A stretch of 54,670 nucleotides of DNA, from NCBI GenBank assembly GCA_036268995.1, contig DATATB010000155.1:1-54670 (forward strand), in the 5' to 3' direction. This DNA is from DATATB01 sp036268995 (lineage in GTDB: Bacteria > Planctomycetota > Planctomycetia > Pirellulales > PNKZ01). Shown piece by piece: positions 17,197-26,975 of the stretch. The translations under genes were made by a program, and so were the position numbers. The notes under the pieces were generated by a model. The model did not search any database. It worked only from the letters and a program-made list of their open reading frames with translations, and was not told the origin of the DNA. How positions within the stretch are numbered: position 1 is the stretch's first letter; the number at the start of each line of letters is the position of its first letter.

Positions 17197-19655
17197 CAGC
17201 TTGGCTTGCCCGCTTGCTCGGCTATCGCGACGTGACGGCCATCGAGCAGATCAGCCCCTCGCTGGCCGCTCCCTGGGCTCACGAGCATCCGGGCCTGGTG
17301 GCCTGCGGCTGCTTGTTGGCTGCCGGACTGGCGATCGTGTTTTATCTTCGCTTCCAGCCTGCGCGGCGGCGGGGCATCGCGATGTTCTTGGCCATCGGCC
17401 GAGCCATTGCCTTGTGTCTGCTGCTCGTGGTTTTGGCCGAGCCGACGCTGGTGGTCAAACTGGTGCGGCATCCGCGGCCGCTGGTTTGGCTGTTGTTCGA
17501 CGGCACGGACAGCATGGCCATCGAAGACGACCTGCCCGAGTCCCAGCGGCAGCGTCTGGACCAGGCCGTGGGCTTCGATCCGTCCGAGGATAAAACCGCG
17601 GCGAAGCACGCGCGCATCGCGTATGTGCAGGCGCTATTAAACAAAGATTCGGGCCGGCTGCTGGGGCGGCTGGACGAAAAGTTTCGCGTGCGCGCCTTCC
17701 GATTCGACCGTTCCGACGGCGTCAAGGCCCTGGCGTCTGGCGAGCAAACGCCGGATGCCGTGTACGCAGGCGGCCTCGCGCAGCAGCTCACGACCACCGG
17801 CCAGGTCACCGCGCTGGGCACCGCCATAGCCGATCTGGCACGCCGGCACGCAAGCAGCCAGGTGGCCGGCCTGATTGTCTTCAGCGATTTCGATCAGAAC
17901 TCCGGCTCGGCTCCGCTGGCCGCGGCTAAAGCGCTGGGTCTGCCGGTCTATCCGGTGGGCGTGGGGCCGGCCGCGGCCGTTGACCTAGCCGTCGAATTGC
18001 AAGCGCCACTGCTATTGAAAAAAGGGGAACGCACGCCGCTGACGGTCACGCTGCGGCATGTCGGCCTCGAAGGCCAGAAGGGCGTCGTCCGCCTGTTTGC
18101 GCGACGGATGGATGCCACCGAAGCCGGTGACATGCTGATCGGCGAGCGCCGCATTGTGCTGATCGGCTCCGGCGCGACGCTGGATTTCGATTACACGCCC
18201 GAGGAAACCGGCCGCATGCTGCTGACCGCGGCGGTCGATCCGCTCGAGGGCGAAGTCATTCGTGCCAACAACCGCGCCTCGCGCGAGGCGAATGTCCGCG
18301 ACGACTTTCTGCGGCTGATGTTCGTCGAATACGAGCCGACCTGGGAATGGCGCTTTATCAAGGAAGTGTTTCACCGCGACCGGCTGGTGGGCATGCGCGG
18401 CTTTCGCACGTATTTGCGCTCGGCCGATCCCAAGGTGCGGCAGACCAACGAGCTATTCCTGAGCACGATGAGCCCGCCGCGGAGCGATTTTTTCGCCAAC
18501 GACGTGATTTTCCTGGGCGATTTGCCGGCCTCGGCCTTGAGCCCGCGCTTTTGCGAGCTGACGAAAGAATTCGTCAGCAAGTTTGGCGGCGGCCTGGTCG
18601 TGCTTTCAGGGCCGAACTTCGGGCCGTCGCAACTCGCGGCCACACCGCTGGGCGACATGTTGCCGGTGATCGTCGATGTCGACAGCCGGCTGCGCGACAC
18701 GCGCGCCTTCGATCCGCGGCTGACGCCGCAGGCCGCGCACGTCGACTTTATGCACCTGGGCGCCAACTCGGCCGACAACGGCCGCGCGTGGCGCGATCTC
18801 AACGGCATGCCCTGGTATCAGCCCGTGGCCCGCGTGCATCCGCTGGCCAGCGTGTTGCTCGAACATCCGCAAGACACGTGCGTCGACGGCCGCACGCGCC
18901 AGCCGCTGGTGGCCATTCGCCGCTATGGGCGGGGCGAAGTCGTGTATCTGGCCATGAACGAAACCTGGCGCCTGCGGCGCCAGTATGGCGAGACTTACTA
19001 CCGGCAGTTCTGGGGCCAGATGATCCACCGCCTGGGATTGAGCCATGCCCTGGGCTCGCAGAAACGGTTTGTCGTTCGCACCGATCGCCAGCAGTATCAG
19101 GCCGACGACAAAGTGACGCTGTCGGTCGAGGCGTACGACGAAGATTTCGAGCCGCTGGCAGCCGACAAGCTGGCCGATCATAAGCTCTGGGCCGAGCTGA
19201 CCGTGCCGGGCCGTGCGGGTGCCGGTGCTTCGACGACGGCCCGTCCGCTGGCCAGCGACACCCAGCGCCGCGAGGCGGTCGCGATTCCCGAAACGCGCGA
19301 GGGTTTGTTCGAAACGCAGATTCCCGTGCTGGTGCCCGGCGAACATCGGCTGCGCGTCAAGGACCCGATCGCCGGCGGCACGGTGGACGTGACTTTCCAG
19401 GTCACGAGCCTCTCGGCCGAGCGTCGCAGCGCGGTACGCAACCAGGAACTGATGGATCAACTGGCGGCCGAAACCGGCGGCGCAAGCTTCGACCTCACCA
19501 CTGCCGAGCAATTGCCCGACGAAATCAAACCGCACGCCCGCAAGGAGACGATGATCGAAGTGCTGCCCGTGTGGAACAGTTGGCTGGCATTCGGTCTGCT
19601 GGTCACGCTGTTGCTGGGCGAATGGCTCGTGCGAAAGCTGGTGAACCTGCCATGA
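17193..19655 (+). CDS. vWA / glutamine-amidotransferase-like membrane protein
   Basis: An 820-aa protein with two N-terminal transmembrane helices (about 34-54 and 62-84). A vWA-like domain starts at VWLLFDGTDSMAI, where the MIDAS reads D103-G-T105-D-S107 instead of DxSxS. The domain continues to GLIVFSDFDQNSG and VYPVGVGPA. The region about 420-640 looks like the class-I amidotransferase-like fold of this family (VIFLGDLPASALSP, GGGLVVLSGPNFGPSQL) without an obvious catalytic cysteine. A terminal transmembrane helix is at about 793-815. Both ends are translationally coupled: ATGA with the upstream gene and ATGA at 19652 with the next. Confidence 0.82.
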   Translation: MTAWLARLLGYRDVTAIEQISPSLAAPWAHEHPGLVACGCLLAAGLAIVFYLRFQPARRRGIAMFLAIGRAIALCLLLVVLAEPTLVVKLVRHPRPLVWLLFDGTDSMAIEDDLPESQRQRLDQAVGFDPSEDKTAAKHARIAYVQALLNKDSGRLLGRLDEKFRVRAFRFDRSDGVKALASGEQTPDAVYAGGLAQQLTTTGQVTALGTAIADLARRHASSQVAGLIVFSDFDQNSGSAPLAAAKALGLPVYPVGVGPAAAVDLAVELQAPLLLKKGERTPLTVTLRHVGLEGQKGVVRLFARRMDATEAGDMLIGERRIVLIGSGATLDFDYTPEETGRMLLTAAVDPLEGEVIRANNRASREANVRDDFLRLMFVEYEPTWEWRFIKEVFHRDRLVGMRGFRTYLRSADPKVRQTNELFLSTMSPPRSDFFANDVIFLGDLPASALSPRFCELTKEFVSKFGGGLVVLSGPNFGPSQLAATPLGDMLPVIVDVDSRLRDTRAFDPRLTPQAAHVDFMHLGANSADNGRAWRDLNGMPWYQPVARVHPLASVLLEHPQDTCVDGRTRQPLVAIRRYGRGEVVYLAMNETWRLRRQYGETYYRQFWGQMIHRLGLSHALGSQKRFVVRTDRQQYQADDKVTLSVEAYDEDFEPLAADKLADHKLWAELTVPGRAGAGASTTARPLASDTQRREAVAIPETREGLFETQIPVLVPGEHRLRVKDPIAGGTVDVTFQVTSLSAERRSAVRNQELMDQLAAETGGASFDLTTAEQLPDEIKPHARKETMIEVLPVWNSWLAFGLLVTLLLGEWLVRKLVNLP

Positions 19656-21301
19656 GCAATCTGGCCGTTCTGCGATCTCATTTGCGAGCGCTGCGCCGCC
19701 GCCGCCGGCTGGGCCGCTGGGCGGCGGCCTATTCGGTGTTGGCGCTGGCAGTGTTAGGAGTGTTGTCGCTGCTGGCCCTGACGGATATGGCTTTTGCCTT
19801 GTCGCGCTGGCAGCGGATGGTGGCCGAAGTGCTGGGCGCGGTGATCGTGGCGGCCGTCTTCTTTCGCTGGAGTTGGCCGTGGCTTGGCCGGCGTGAGACG
19901 GATTTGGATTTGGCCCTGCTAATCGAAAAGCATCAATTCCTCGAAGGCGATTTAGTCGCGGCCTTGGAGTTCGAAACGCCCGAAGCGGCCGCTTGGGGCT
20001 CCGCCACGCTGCGCTCGGCCGTGGTCAATTACGTGGCCGACTTTGCTCCGCACCTGGATCTTTCGCGAGGGCTGACGCATGCGCCGCTCGCCGGCCGGCT
20101 CGCGGCGCTCTCCATCGTCGGACTGGGCGTGCTCGCGGCATGCTTGATCTGGCCCGACCACTGGCGGGCTTTTGGCAATCGCCTGCTGCTGGGGTCGATG
20201 CACTATCCGGTCGAGACGCAAATCCTCGATGTTGCAATCAACGGCCAGCCGGTCGAGTTCACGAGCAACGAGACCGTGCGCGTGCCCTATGGCCGCGCGG
20301 TGACGATCGAGGTCCACGCCGGCGGCGAGCTGCCTGCGGCCGGTCGCGCCAGGCTGCGTTCGCTGGCTCAGGACGAGCACACGTCTCTGGAATTGCTGGC
20401 CGATCCGCAGCGGCCGAGCGTCTACACGGCCAAGCTAGATCGGCTGGTCGATAATATCGAGTATGAGTTGTTCCTGGGAGACGATTGGACCGAACCATCG
20501 CAACTGGAGACGATTCCCTTGCCGGTCGTGACCGTCGGGCTCGAGGCGACTCCGCCCGACTACGCGGCCGGCTCCGCCGGCGCCGGGCAGACCGGTTCGC
20601 GACAGCTTTCGGTGATCGAAGGCACGCGCGTGGCCGTGCGGCTGGAATGTACGAACAAGGCGCTGCGCGACGCGCGGCTGCTCGTCGGCGAGCGCGAGTA
20701 TCGGTTTGCCGCCGATGATGCCGCTCGGCGGCGTTGGGTGTTCGATCCGCACGACAGCCCGCTGGCCGAAGTCGTCGAGCCGATTCAGTACGAAGTGCAG
20801 GCCACCGACGAAGACGGCCTGGCGTTGGCCGAGCCGGTGCGCGGGTTCATCCGCATCAAGACCGACAAGCCGCCGCGCGTCACGGCGGCAATGGTCACGC
20901 AGCACGTACTGCCCACCGGCAAGCCGACGATCACCTACGGCGTGGCCGACGACTATGGAATTGCCCAAGTGCGTTTCAACGTGCAAATCGTCCACGAACC
21001 GGGAACGCTGGAAGAGCGGACGCTCGACGTGGACCTGCCGGCCGGGCCGGTCAAGCTGTTGCAGGGCCGGTATCCGCTCGATCTCAGCAGCATGCAACTC
21101 ACCAAGGGCGACGAGCTGAAAATCACGCTCGAGGCCAGCGACCATCGCGGCCGCCGGCCGGGCAAAACTTCGATTGGCCAGCCGCTGGTGCTGCACGTCA
21201 CGGACGAACGCGGCGTGCTGGCGGCCATGGCCGAGACCGATCAGCGCTCGGCCCGACAGTTGGATTCGATCATCGAGCGTCAATTGGGCATAGGAGATTG
21301 A
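19652..21301 (+). CDS. DUF4175-like membrane protein (N-terminal half type)
   Basis: A 549-aa protein with an Arg-rich start (LRALRRRRRLGR), transmembrane helices at about 22-45, 57-76 and 140-162, and then Ig-like beta domains to the end. The pattern resembles the first half of DUF4175-type proteins of this operon class, in which a long coiled coil normally follows in the same chain. Here the chain stops and the coiled coil is a separate gene starting 2 nt later. The upstream junction is an ATGA overlap. Function is unknown; the envelope location is inferred from the helices. Confidence 0.7.
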   Translation: MSNLAVLRSHLRALRRRRRLGRWAAAYSVLALAVLGVLSLLALTDMAFALSRWQRMVAEVLGAVIVAAVFFRWSWPWLGRRETDLDLALLIEKHQFLEGDLVAALEFETPEAAAWGSATLRSAVVNYVADFAPHLDLSRGLTHAPLAGRLAALSIVGLGVLAACLIWPDHWRAFGNRLLLGSMHYPVETQILDVAINGQPVEFTSNETVRVPYGRAVTIEVHAGGELPAAGRARLRSLAQDEHTSLELLADPQRPSVYTAKLDRLVDNIEYELFLGDDWTEPSQLETIPLPVVTVGLEATPPDYAAGSAGAGQTGSRQLSVIEGTRVAVRLECTNKALRDARLLVGEREYRFAADDAARRRWVFDPHDSPLAEVVEPIQYEVQATDEDGLALAEPVRGFIRIKTDKPPRVTAAMVTQHVLPTGKPTITYGVADDYGIAQVRFNVQIVHEPGTLEERTLDVDLPAGPVKLLQGRYPLDLSSMQLTKGDELKITLEASDHRGRRPGKTSIGQPLVLHVTDERGVLAAMAETDQRSARQLDSIIERQLGIGD

Positions 21302-21303
21302 CC

Positions 21304-24300
21304 ATGAACCGCGCCTGTTTGCTTGCCGCCGTGTTGGCCGCCTTGGCTCTGTCCCCCTATCCGCTCTACGGCGAGCCGACGCCGGCCGTGGACGTGGAAA
21401 TGTTGCGCCGCAAGCAGGAACATCAGCAGCGAGCCCGCGATCTGGCTCGCGAGTTGGTTTCCAGCATTCTCGATATTCAGCTCCAGCAACTTTCCGAGAA
21501 TGGGCTGGAGCATTTGCCGCTGTATCGCGACATCAGCCAGATGCGCACGCACCTGGACGGCCTGGTCGAGGCCGAGATGGCCGACGTGGTGAACCTGCTG
21601 CTCAAGGCGCAGGATCAGTTGCCGGCCGAGCGCGAGGCCACGTTCGTCGAGGCTCGCAAGAAAACGCGCGAGGTGGTCGTGCGTCTGTCGATCGAGCGGC
21701 AGAACCTGCTGCGCCGGCTGAAGACGGCCGAGCTGGCCGCGCAAGTGAAGCGTCTGATCGCCATGCAAACCATCGTGACCAATGCCACGCAGTCGCTGCC
21801 GGCGCAGCCGAGCACCCGGCAGGAAGCGGCGTTGGTAGCCACGATCCAGGATGAGCGCGACGTCCAGGCGCTGTTCACGCGGCTGTTGGAAATGCTGCGC
21901 GAAGTGCGGGGCTGGGGCGGCGAAGTCGGACAAGGAGCGGCCGAAGGGTTGGCCACGTTGCGCACTGCGGCCGTCGGCCAACGACTGGCCGACGCGATCG
22001 CCGATTTGGAGATGGCCGAGTTCGACCAGGCCGGCGAGCAAGAGGCCGCGGTGCTCAAAGGTTTGCGGCTGCTCTTGGAAAAGATCGAAGAGACGCAGGG
22101 GCTCGTCGGCACCGATCGCGAGCTGGCATTGGAAAACGTCCGGCAGTTGATCGCCCGGCAGACGCAACTGCGTGACGACACGCGCGCGGCCGAGCTGGAC
22201 GAAGCCACGATCGACAAGCTCATCGAGCGGCAAGCGACGCTGCAAAAGGAGATCGGCCGGCTGCCGGAAATGCTCAATCGGGTGCCGGCCGCGCTGCCCG
22301 CCGTGGAAGCCGCGAGACGAGCGGCCTCCAGTGCATCGGCCCGCATCTTCGACGGTAAACGCGAACCGGCCGTGGCCCAGCAGACCGCCGCGGCGGCCCA
22401 GTTGGAAGCTGTTGAGCAACATCTGCTCACGGCGGCACTGCGCACCGACGGCGCGCAAAGCGCCGCGGAATTGAAAAGTCTGGCCGAAGCGCTCGCCGAG
22501 GCCCAAAAGCAGATCGAGCGGGCGCAGGCCGAAACGGCTGAAGCCAAAACCGACGTCCAAAAGCAGGCAGCAGAAGCCGCGGCCAAACATCTGGCGCGTG
22601 CAGCCGAGCAATTGGCTGCGATCGAGCCGGCCGCCGTCTTTCCCGAAGCGGTCAAGTCGGCGATCGAAGAAGCGGCCGATCAAACCCAGCGCGCAGCGCA
22701 AGCGGCCCGTAAGGCAGACGCAAAGGCGGCGGAAGCTACCGACAGCCCGTTACCCGCTGCCACGCGAGCCCAACAGCACGCGCAAAGCGAAGTCGCGGCG
22801 GCCTTGGCCGATGCCCGGCGAAACATGCTTTCCACCCGCTTCGAAGAATTGTCCAAAGCCGCCGAGGCGCTCGATCGCGCCGCCGGAGCGCAGCGCAACG
22901 TCGCGGCCCAGGCTGAGAAGGCCGCTCAGTCGGCGCCTGCCGAAGGCTTGCCGTCCGAGCAGTCAAAAGCCTTGGCCGCGCAGGAAACGGCGGTCGGCCA
23001 GGTTGCCAAGAAGGTGACGGAAGCCGTCGCGCAATCGGCCCCGAAAGCCGCCGAGCCGCTGGAGCAAGCCGCCGCAGCGATCGAAGCCACTCGCCGCGAA
23101 CTCGAGCCGGCCGAGAGTTCGCAGACTAAGCCCGACGCCCGCCGCGTCGCTCAGCAGGCAGAACAGGCCGTCGCGCCGCTGAAGTCGGCGGCCGATCAAC
23201 TCCGCTCGGCTGCCGCCGAAGCGGCGCGCCAACTCGACGCTGAAAGCCGCCGTCAATTGGCCGAGCTCGAGCCGGTGCGCGATGCCGCAGCCCAGGCCTC
23301 GATGGGCATGCCGGCAGCGGATGAGACGGCGGAAAAACTCGCCCAGGCCGAACAAGTCGTGCGGGCGGCGTTGGCTCACCAGATGCGCGCCAGCGGCCAG
23401 CCCGAGGCGGCCCGCGCGTCCGAATTGGCCGATCGCTTGCAGAAGATCGAGCGCGAGCAGCAGGCAGTCGAGCAAGCGGCCAGCGATCCGGCGACTTCGG
23501 CTGATGCCGCCGCCAAACAGCAGCAAGTGGCCGACCAAATCCGGCACGCGCAGGCTGCGCATGCCGCCAGCCAGCCGGCAGCGCAAGCCGAGCCAGAGGA
23601 CAACTCGCCCGAACTGGCGCGAGCGCTCGAGCAAGCGAGCGAGGCGGCAGCGGCGGCGGCCAAGGCCATGCAGGCTGGCGAGAGCGAAGCCGCCGAGCGG
23701 TCTCGCGGCGCAGCTCAAAAAGCCGTGGCCGCCGCAAAGCGGGCCGCCCAAGAGCAGGCCGATCGTGCGGCACAGCAGCCGGCCGGGCAACCCGATGCGG
23801 ACGCGCAGCCGCGCGTCACCGCCGCGATTGACGAAGCCCGGCAACTCGCGCGGTCCGGCGCACCGCAGGCAGATAAAGCATTAGGCGAAGCGCAGCCGGC
23901 TTCGCAAGATGCCGAGCAGAAGCTGCAAGCCGGCGATGCGGAAGGGGCCCGCGACCAACAGCAGAAGGCCGCCACCGCTCTGCAGCGTGCAGCCGAAATG
24001 CTGCAAAAGGCGATCGAAGCCCGCGCCCGCCAGGAAGCGGCGCGGCTGGCGACCAAGGCAGACCAGGCGGCAAAACTGGCGGCCGCAGCCGCCCCGCTCG
24101 ATCCGGCGGCCGTGTCGGCACTGCAATCGGCCGAACAAGCCGGCCATCGTCCGTCGCAGCAGCAACCAAATTCACAACAGCAATCAAGTTCGCAGCAGCA
24201 ATCAAATTCCCAATCGCCATCGCAGCCGCCATCGGCTGATCCGGCTGCGACGCATGCGGCCACGCGACAGATGAACCAGGATCTGCAACGCGCGGCGGCC

Positions 24301-25173
24301 AGCCTGGCGGCTCGAGACCAGAGGATTCGGCATGCTCAGGCCATGGCCGGTCAATTGCTAAAAGCAGCCGAGAATCAGCGCCAGGCAGCCAGCGAAATCG
24401 ATACCGGCCGACAGGCTTTGGCTGCCGCGAGTCACCAACCAAACTCCAAAACCGCGACACCGGCAGCATTGGCCAAGCCGGCAACCAAACTCAAGCAGGC
24501 CATGAAGCGGTATGCCGAGGCCGCCAACGCCGGCCAGCGAGCGGCTGAAGAAGCCAGCGACACCAGCGGCATCGCCGATCCGGCCTTGGCCGACGCGTTG
24601 GAAGCGGCCGCGAAGCTGCGTCCAGCGCCGCCGGCACCGGCGACCGCTTCCGCGCCGGCCCCCGCAGCAACCGCTTCGGCCGCGCCTAGCTTGACCGCAC
24701 CGACTTCGAGCGCAGCGGCGGCCGCAAAATCCGCGGCAGACGAAGCGGCCGATGCCAAGACCGGCCAGTTGTCGGCGGAAGAAACGGCCCGCATGCTCGC
24801 CGGCACCGAAGCGCTCGAGCAATTGCAAGCGGCGCAGCGTGCTGCACCTGGCCAGTCGGTGCAGCCGCAGACGGGCCAGTCCGCCGCGGCGACCAATCCA
24901 GCGGCCGCGGCCCAGGCCACCGCTCAGACGAAGCCACAGTCCGCGGCTGCCGCCAACGTGCAATCGACCTCGGGCTCGCGGAGCGAACCCGGCATTCGCG
25001 AGCCGGGCAGCCGCGGCGACGACGCGCGCCCCGGCCAGCGGACCTTTCGCGAAGAACCCTGGGTCGCCAAGCTGCCGCCCGAGCTGCGGCAGGCCATTCG
25101 CGCCCAAAGCCAGCGCCGGCCGCCCGCCGCCTATGAAGAACGCCTGCGCCGCTACTTCGAAAACATCGACTGA
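21304..25173 (+). CDS. Exported 1289-aa Ala/Gln-rich coiled-coil protein
   Basis: It begins with a signal peptide (about 1-23, CLLAAVLAALALSPYPLYGE). The remainder is almost all low-complexity alpha-helix rich in Ala, Glu, Gln, Arg and Lys, with heptad-like spacing that predicts long coiled coils. A Gln/Ser-rich hinge at about 955-980 (bases 24165-24240) and a Pro/Ala hinge near 1105-1130 interrupt it. The C-terminal 60 residues (REEPWVAKLPPELRQAIRAQ onward) are less repetitive and may be a conserved cap. Long antisense frames across it are GC artefacts. Position and the 2-nt gap suggest it pairs with the DUF4175-like protein; a structural periplasmic role is inference. Confidence 0.75.
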   Translation: MNRACLLAAVLAALALSPYPLYGEPTPAVDVEMLRRKQEHQQRARDLARELVSSILDIQLQQLSENGLEHLPLYRDISQMRTHLDGLVEAEMADVVNLLLKAQDQLPAEREATFVEARKKTREVVVRLSIERQNLLRRLKTAELAAQVKRLIAMQTIVTNATQSLPAQPSTRQEAALVATIQDERDVQALFTRLLEMLREVRGWGGEVGQGAAEGLATLRTAAVGQRLADAIADLEMAEFDQAGEQEAAVLKGLRLLLEKIEETQGLVGTDRELALENVRQLIARQTQLRDDTRAAELDEATIDKLIERQATLQKEIGRLPEMLNRVPAALPAVEAARRAASSASARIFDGKREPAVAQQTAAAAQLEAVEQHLLTAALRTDGAQSAAELKSLAEALAEAQKQIERAQAETAEAKTDVQKQAAEAAAKHLARAAEQLAAIEPAAVFPEAVKSAIEEAADQTQRAAQAARKADAKAAEATDSPLPAATRAQQHAQSEVAAALADARRNMLSTRFEELSKAAEALDRAAGAQRNVAAQAEKAAQSAPAEGLPSEQSKALAAQETAVGQVAKKVTEAVAQSAPKAAEPLEQAAAAIEATRRELEPAESSQTKPDARRVAQQAEQAVAPLKSAADQLRSAAAEAARQLDAESRRQLAELEPVRDAAAQASMGMPAADETAEKLAQAEQVVRAALAHQMRASGQPEAARASELADRLQKIEREQQAVEQAASDPATSADAAAKQQQVADQIRHAQAAHAASQPAAQAEPEDNSPELARALEQASEAAAAAAKAMQAGESEAAERSRGAAQKAVAAAKRAAQEQADRAAQQPAGQPDADAQPRVTAAIDEARQLARSGAPQADKALGEAQPASQDAEQKLQAGDAEGARDQQQKAATALQRAAEMLQKAIEARARQEAARLATKADQAAKLAAAAAPLDPAAVSALQSAEQAGHRPSQQQPNSQQQSSSQQQSNSQSPSQPPSADPAATHAATRQMNQDLQRAAASLAARDQRIRHAQAMAGQLLKAAENQRQAASEIDTGRQALAAASHQPNSKTATPAALAKPATKLKQAMKRYAEAANAGQRAAEEASDTSGIADPALADALEAAAKLRPAPPAPATASAPAPAATASAAPSLTAPTSSAAAAAKSAADEAADAKTGQLSAEETARMLAGTEALEQLQAAQRAAPGQSVQPQTGQSAAATNPAAAAQATAQTKPQSAAAANVQSTSGSRSEPGIREPGSRGDDARPGQRTFREEPWVAKLPPELRQAIRAQSQRRPPAAYEERLRRYFENID

Positions 25174-25226
25174 TCCAACAACCCCCAAATAATCCACATG
25201 CTTTTTCCTTCGAGGGAGAACTAGCC

Positions 25227-26252
25227 GTGACCACCGAAGCCACTGACGACGTTGCCGCCGTGCAACGCTGCGAGCAGGCGTACAACCGCATCCGCGACGA
25301 GTTGGCCAAAGCCATCGTCGGCCAGAACGAAACCATCGAGCAGACGCTGATCGCCATGTTTGCCCGGGGTCATGCACTGCTGGAAGGCGTGCCGGGACTG
25401 GCCAAGACGTTGCTCGTCAACTCGCTGGCCCAGGCACTGCACTTGTCGTTCAAACGCATCCAGTTCACGCCGGACTTGATGCCCAGCGACATCACCGGCA
25501 CGGAAGTCATCCAGGAAAACCTGGAGACCAGAGCCCGGGAATACAAATTTCTGGCTGGGCCGCTGTTTGCCAACATGATCCTGGCCGACGAGATCAACCG
25601 CACGCCGCCGAAAACGCAAGCCGCCATGCTCGAGGCCATGCAAGAGCGGCAGATCAGCGTGGGCGGCACCGTGCATCCGCTGCCAGCTCCGTTTTTTGTG
25701 CTGGCCACGCAAAACCCGCTCGAGCAGGAAGGCACGTACCCGCTGCCCGAGGCCCAGCTCGATCGGTTTCTGCTGTACATCAAGCTCGACTATCCGGGCG
25801 GCGCCGACGAATGGGAAATCGCGCGGCGCGTGACGACCGGCCAACTAGGCGAGATTCGTCCCGTGATTTCTGCGGCCGAGATCAGCCAGTTTCAGCAGCT
25901 TGTGACGCAGGTGCCGGTCAGCGACCACGTGCTGGGCTATGCCTGGGCCCTGGTGCGGGCGTCGCGACCGGGCACGCCCGAGGCCCCCGACTTCGTCAAC
26001 CGCTGGGTCAGTTGGGGCGCCGGGCCGCGCGGTTTGCTCACGTTGGTCTCGTGCGCCAAAGCCCGGGCCATTCTCTACGGCCGCTACCACGCCACGACTG
26101 AGGACGTGCAAGCCGTCGCCAAGCCCGCGTTGCGGCATCGCCTGGCCAGCAACTACGCGGCCCAGGCGGCCAACGTCGGCAGCGAACAACTGATCGACAT
26201 GCTGCTCGAAGCCGTGCCCGCCGACCGCAAATACGAAAAGCCGGCGGCATAA
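25227..26252 (+). CDS. moxR: MoxR-family AAA+ ATPase
   Basis: A 341-aa AAA+ ATPase. Walker A is GVPGLAKT at residues 54-61, Walker B is ILADEINR at 118-125, and the sensor-1 region is LATQNP at 159-164, all typical of MoxR. MoxR proteins act as chaperone-like ATPases for vWA-domain partners, four of which are encoded nearby or implied by this operon. GAGGGAGAA about 10 nt before the GTG at 25227 is a strong ribosome site. The stop is followed after 14 nt by a REP pair and the RAYT gene, which separate it from its usual DUF58 partner. Confidence 0.93.
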   Translation: MTTEATDDVAAVQRCEQAYNRIRDELAKAIVGQNETIEQTLIAMFARGHALLEGVPGLAKTLLVNSLAQALHLSFKRIQFTPDLMPSDITGTEVIQENLETRAREYKFLAGPLFANMILADEINRTPPKTQAAMLEAMQERQISVGGTVHPLPAPFFVLATQNPLEQEGTYPLPEAQLDRFLLYIKLDYPGGADEWEIARRVTTGQLGEIRPVISAAEISQFQQLVTQVPVSDHVLGYAWALVRASRPGTPEAPDFVNRWVSWGAGPRGLLTLVSCAKARAILYGRYHATTEDVQAVAKPALRHRLASNYAAQAANVGSEQLIDMLLEAVPADRKYEKPAA

Positions 26253-26266
26253 GAGGAGCAGTTTTC

Positions 26267-26350
26267 CGTAGGTGCCGCGAGCCGAGCGGCACCGCTGGTA
26301 AGCGCAGGCCAACTTTGCACCCGGTCCGGCTCGGCTCGCCGGACCTACGG
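26267..26350. repeat. REP pair B (stem classes Y and Z), 5' side of the RAYT gene
   Basis: The left hairpin has arms GGTGCCGC and GCGGCACC with loop GAGCCGA and is preceded by GTA, giving the GTAG tetranucleotide. After a 29-nt spacer, the inverted hairpin has arms GGTCCGGC and GCCGGACC with loop TCGGCTC and ends CTAC. It begins 14 nt after the moxR stop codon. Confidence 0.9.
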
Positions 26351-26359
26351 AGTGCCGTC

Positions 26360-26965
26360 GTGAATCGCAAGGCGGAAACGATCTCGCTTTGGCACGGCCG
26401 GCTGCCGCATTGGGAAGTCGTCGATGGTCGTTACTTTGTCACCATCCATTTGGCTGGCGCCATTCCCGCAGAGGGACAAAATCGGATTCATACATTGGCC
26501 GCGGAATTGTCCCAGGTGCCTAAGATCGCGGTCGACGCGCGTATTAGGGTTCAGCGTCGCGTGTTGGCGGAAATGGAAGCTTGGCTCGACCGCGCCGAAC
26601 ACGCCAATTATCTGCGACGAGCAGATGTGGCTGAGATCGTGATGGAGTCCATCGCGTTTCGTCAGGGACAGGCGTGGAATATGTTTGAATACGTCGTAAT
26701 GCCAAGCCATCTGCACCTGTTTTTCGAGATCCTACAAGGGGATTTGAAAAGCATTCTGGAGCAGTTCAAACGTTGGACAGGGCACGAAGCTGGCAAGTTG
26801 CTGCAATTGAAGGCGGATCGGTTTTGGCAGGACGAATGGTTCGACCATTGGTCGCGTTCAGACGAAGAAGATGAAAAGATCGCTGAATATATTCGTCAGA
26901 ATCCCGTGAAAGCGAAGCTTGTAGAGAATCGTGATGACTGGCCCTTCGGGTCATGGAGCAATTAG
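26360..26965 (+). CDS. REP-associated tyrosine transposase (RAYT, Y1/HUH family)
   Basis: A 201-aa single-strand DNA transposase of the IS200/IS605-related RAYT group. The strand RYFVTIHLAG is at residues 24-33 and the HUH metal motif is His117-Leu-His119 in YVVMPSHLHLFF. The family box RFWQDEWFDHW is at 154-164, and the catalytic tyrosine is probably Tyr177 in EYIRQNPVKA. RAYTs cleave single-stranded REP DNA next to a GTAG tetranucleotide, and GTAG-bearing hairpins flank this gene on both sides. The GTG at 26360 is chosen because the frame upstream runs into REP pair B. Motifs are complete, so it may be active. Base composition is lower in GC than adjacent genes, suggesting transfer. Confidence 0.92.
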   Translation: MNRKAETISLWHGRLPHWEVVDGRYFVTIHLAGAIPAEGQNRIHTLAAELSQVPKIAVDARIRVQRRVLAEMEAWLDRAEHANYLRRADVAEIVMESIAFRQGQAWNMFEYVVMPSHLHLFFEILQGDLKSILEQFKRWTGHEAGKLLQLKADRFWQDEWFDHWSRSDEEDEKIAEYIRQNPVKAKLVENRDDWPFGSWSN

Positions 26966-26975
26966 GCGTCGACCA

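Noticed and set aside
21280..22701. Long minus-strand open frame (473 codons) opposite the coiled-coil gene
   Set aside because: It is the antisense shadow of a high-GC, Ala-rich coding sequence. It lacks a ribosome site and is compositionally odd, while the plus strand encodes a signal peptide and coiled coil.
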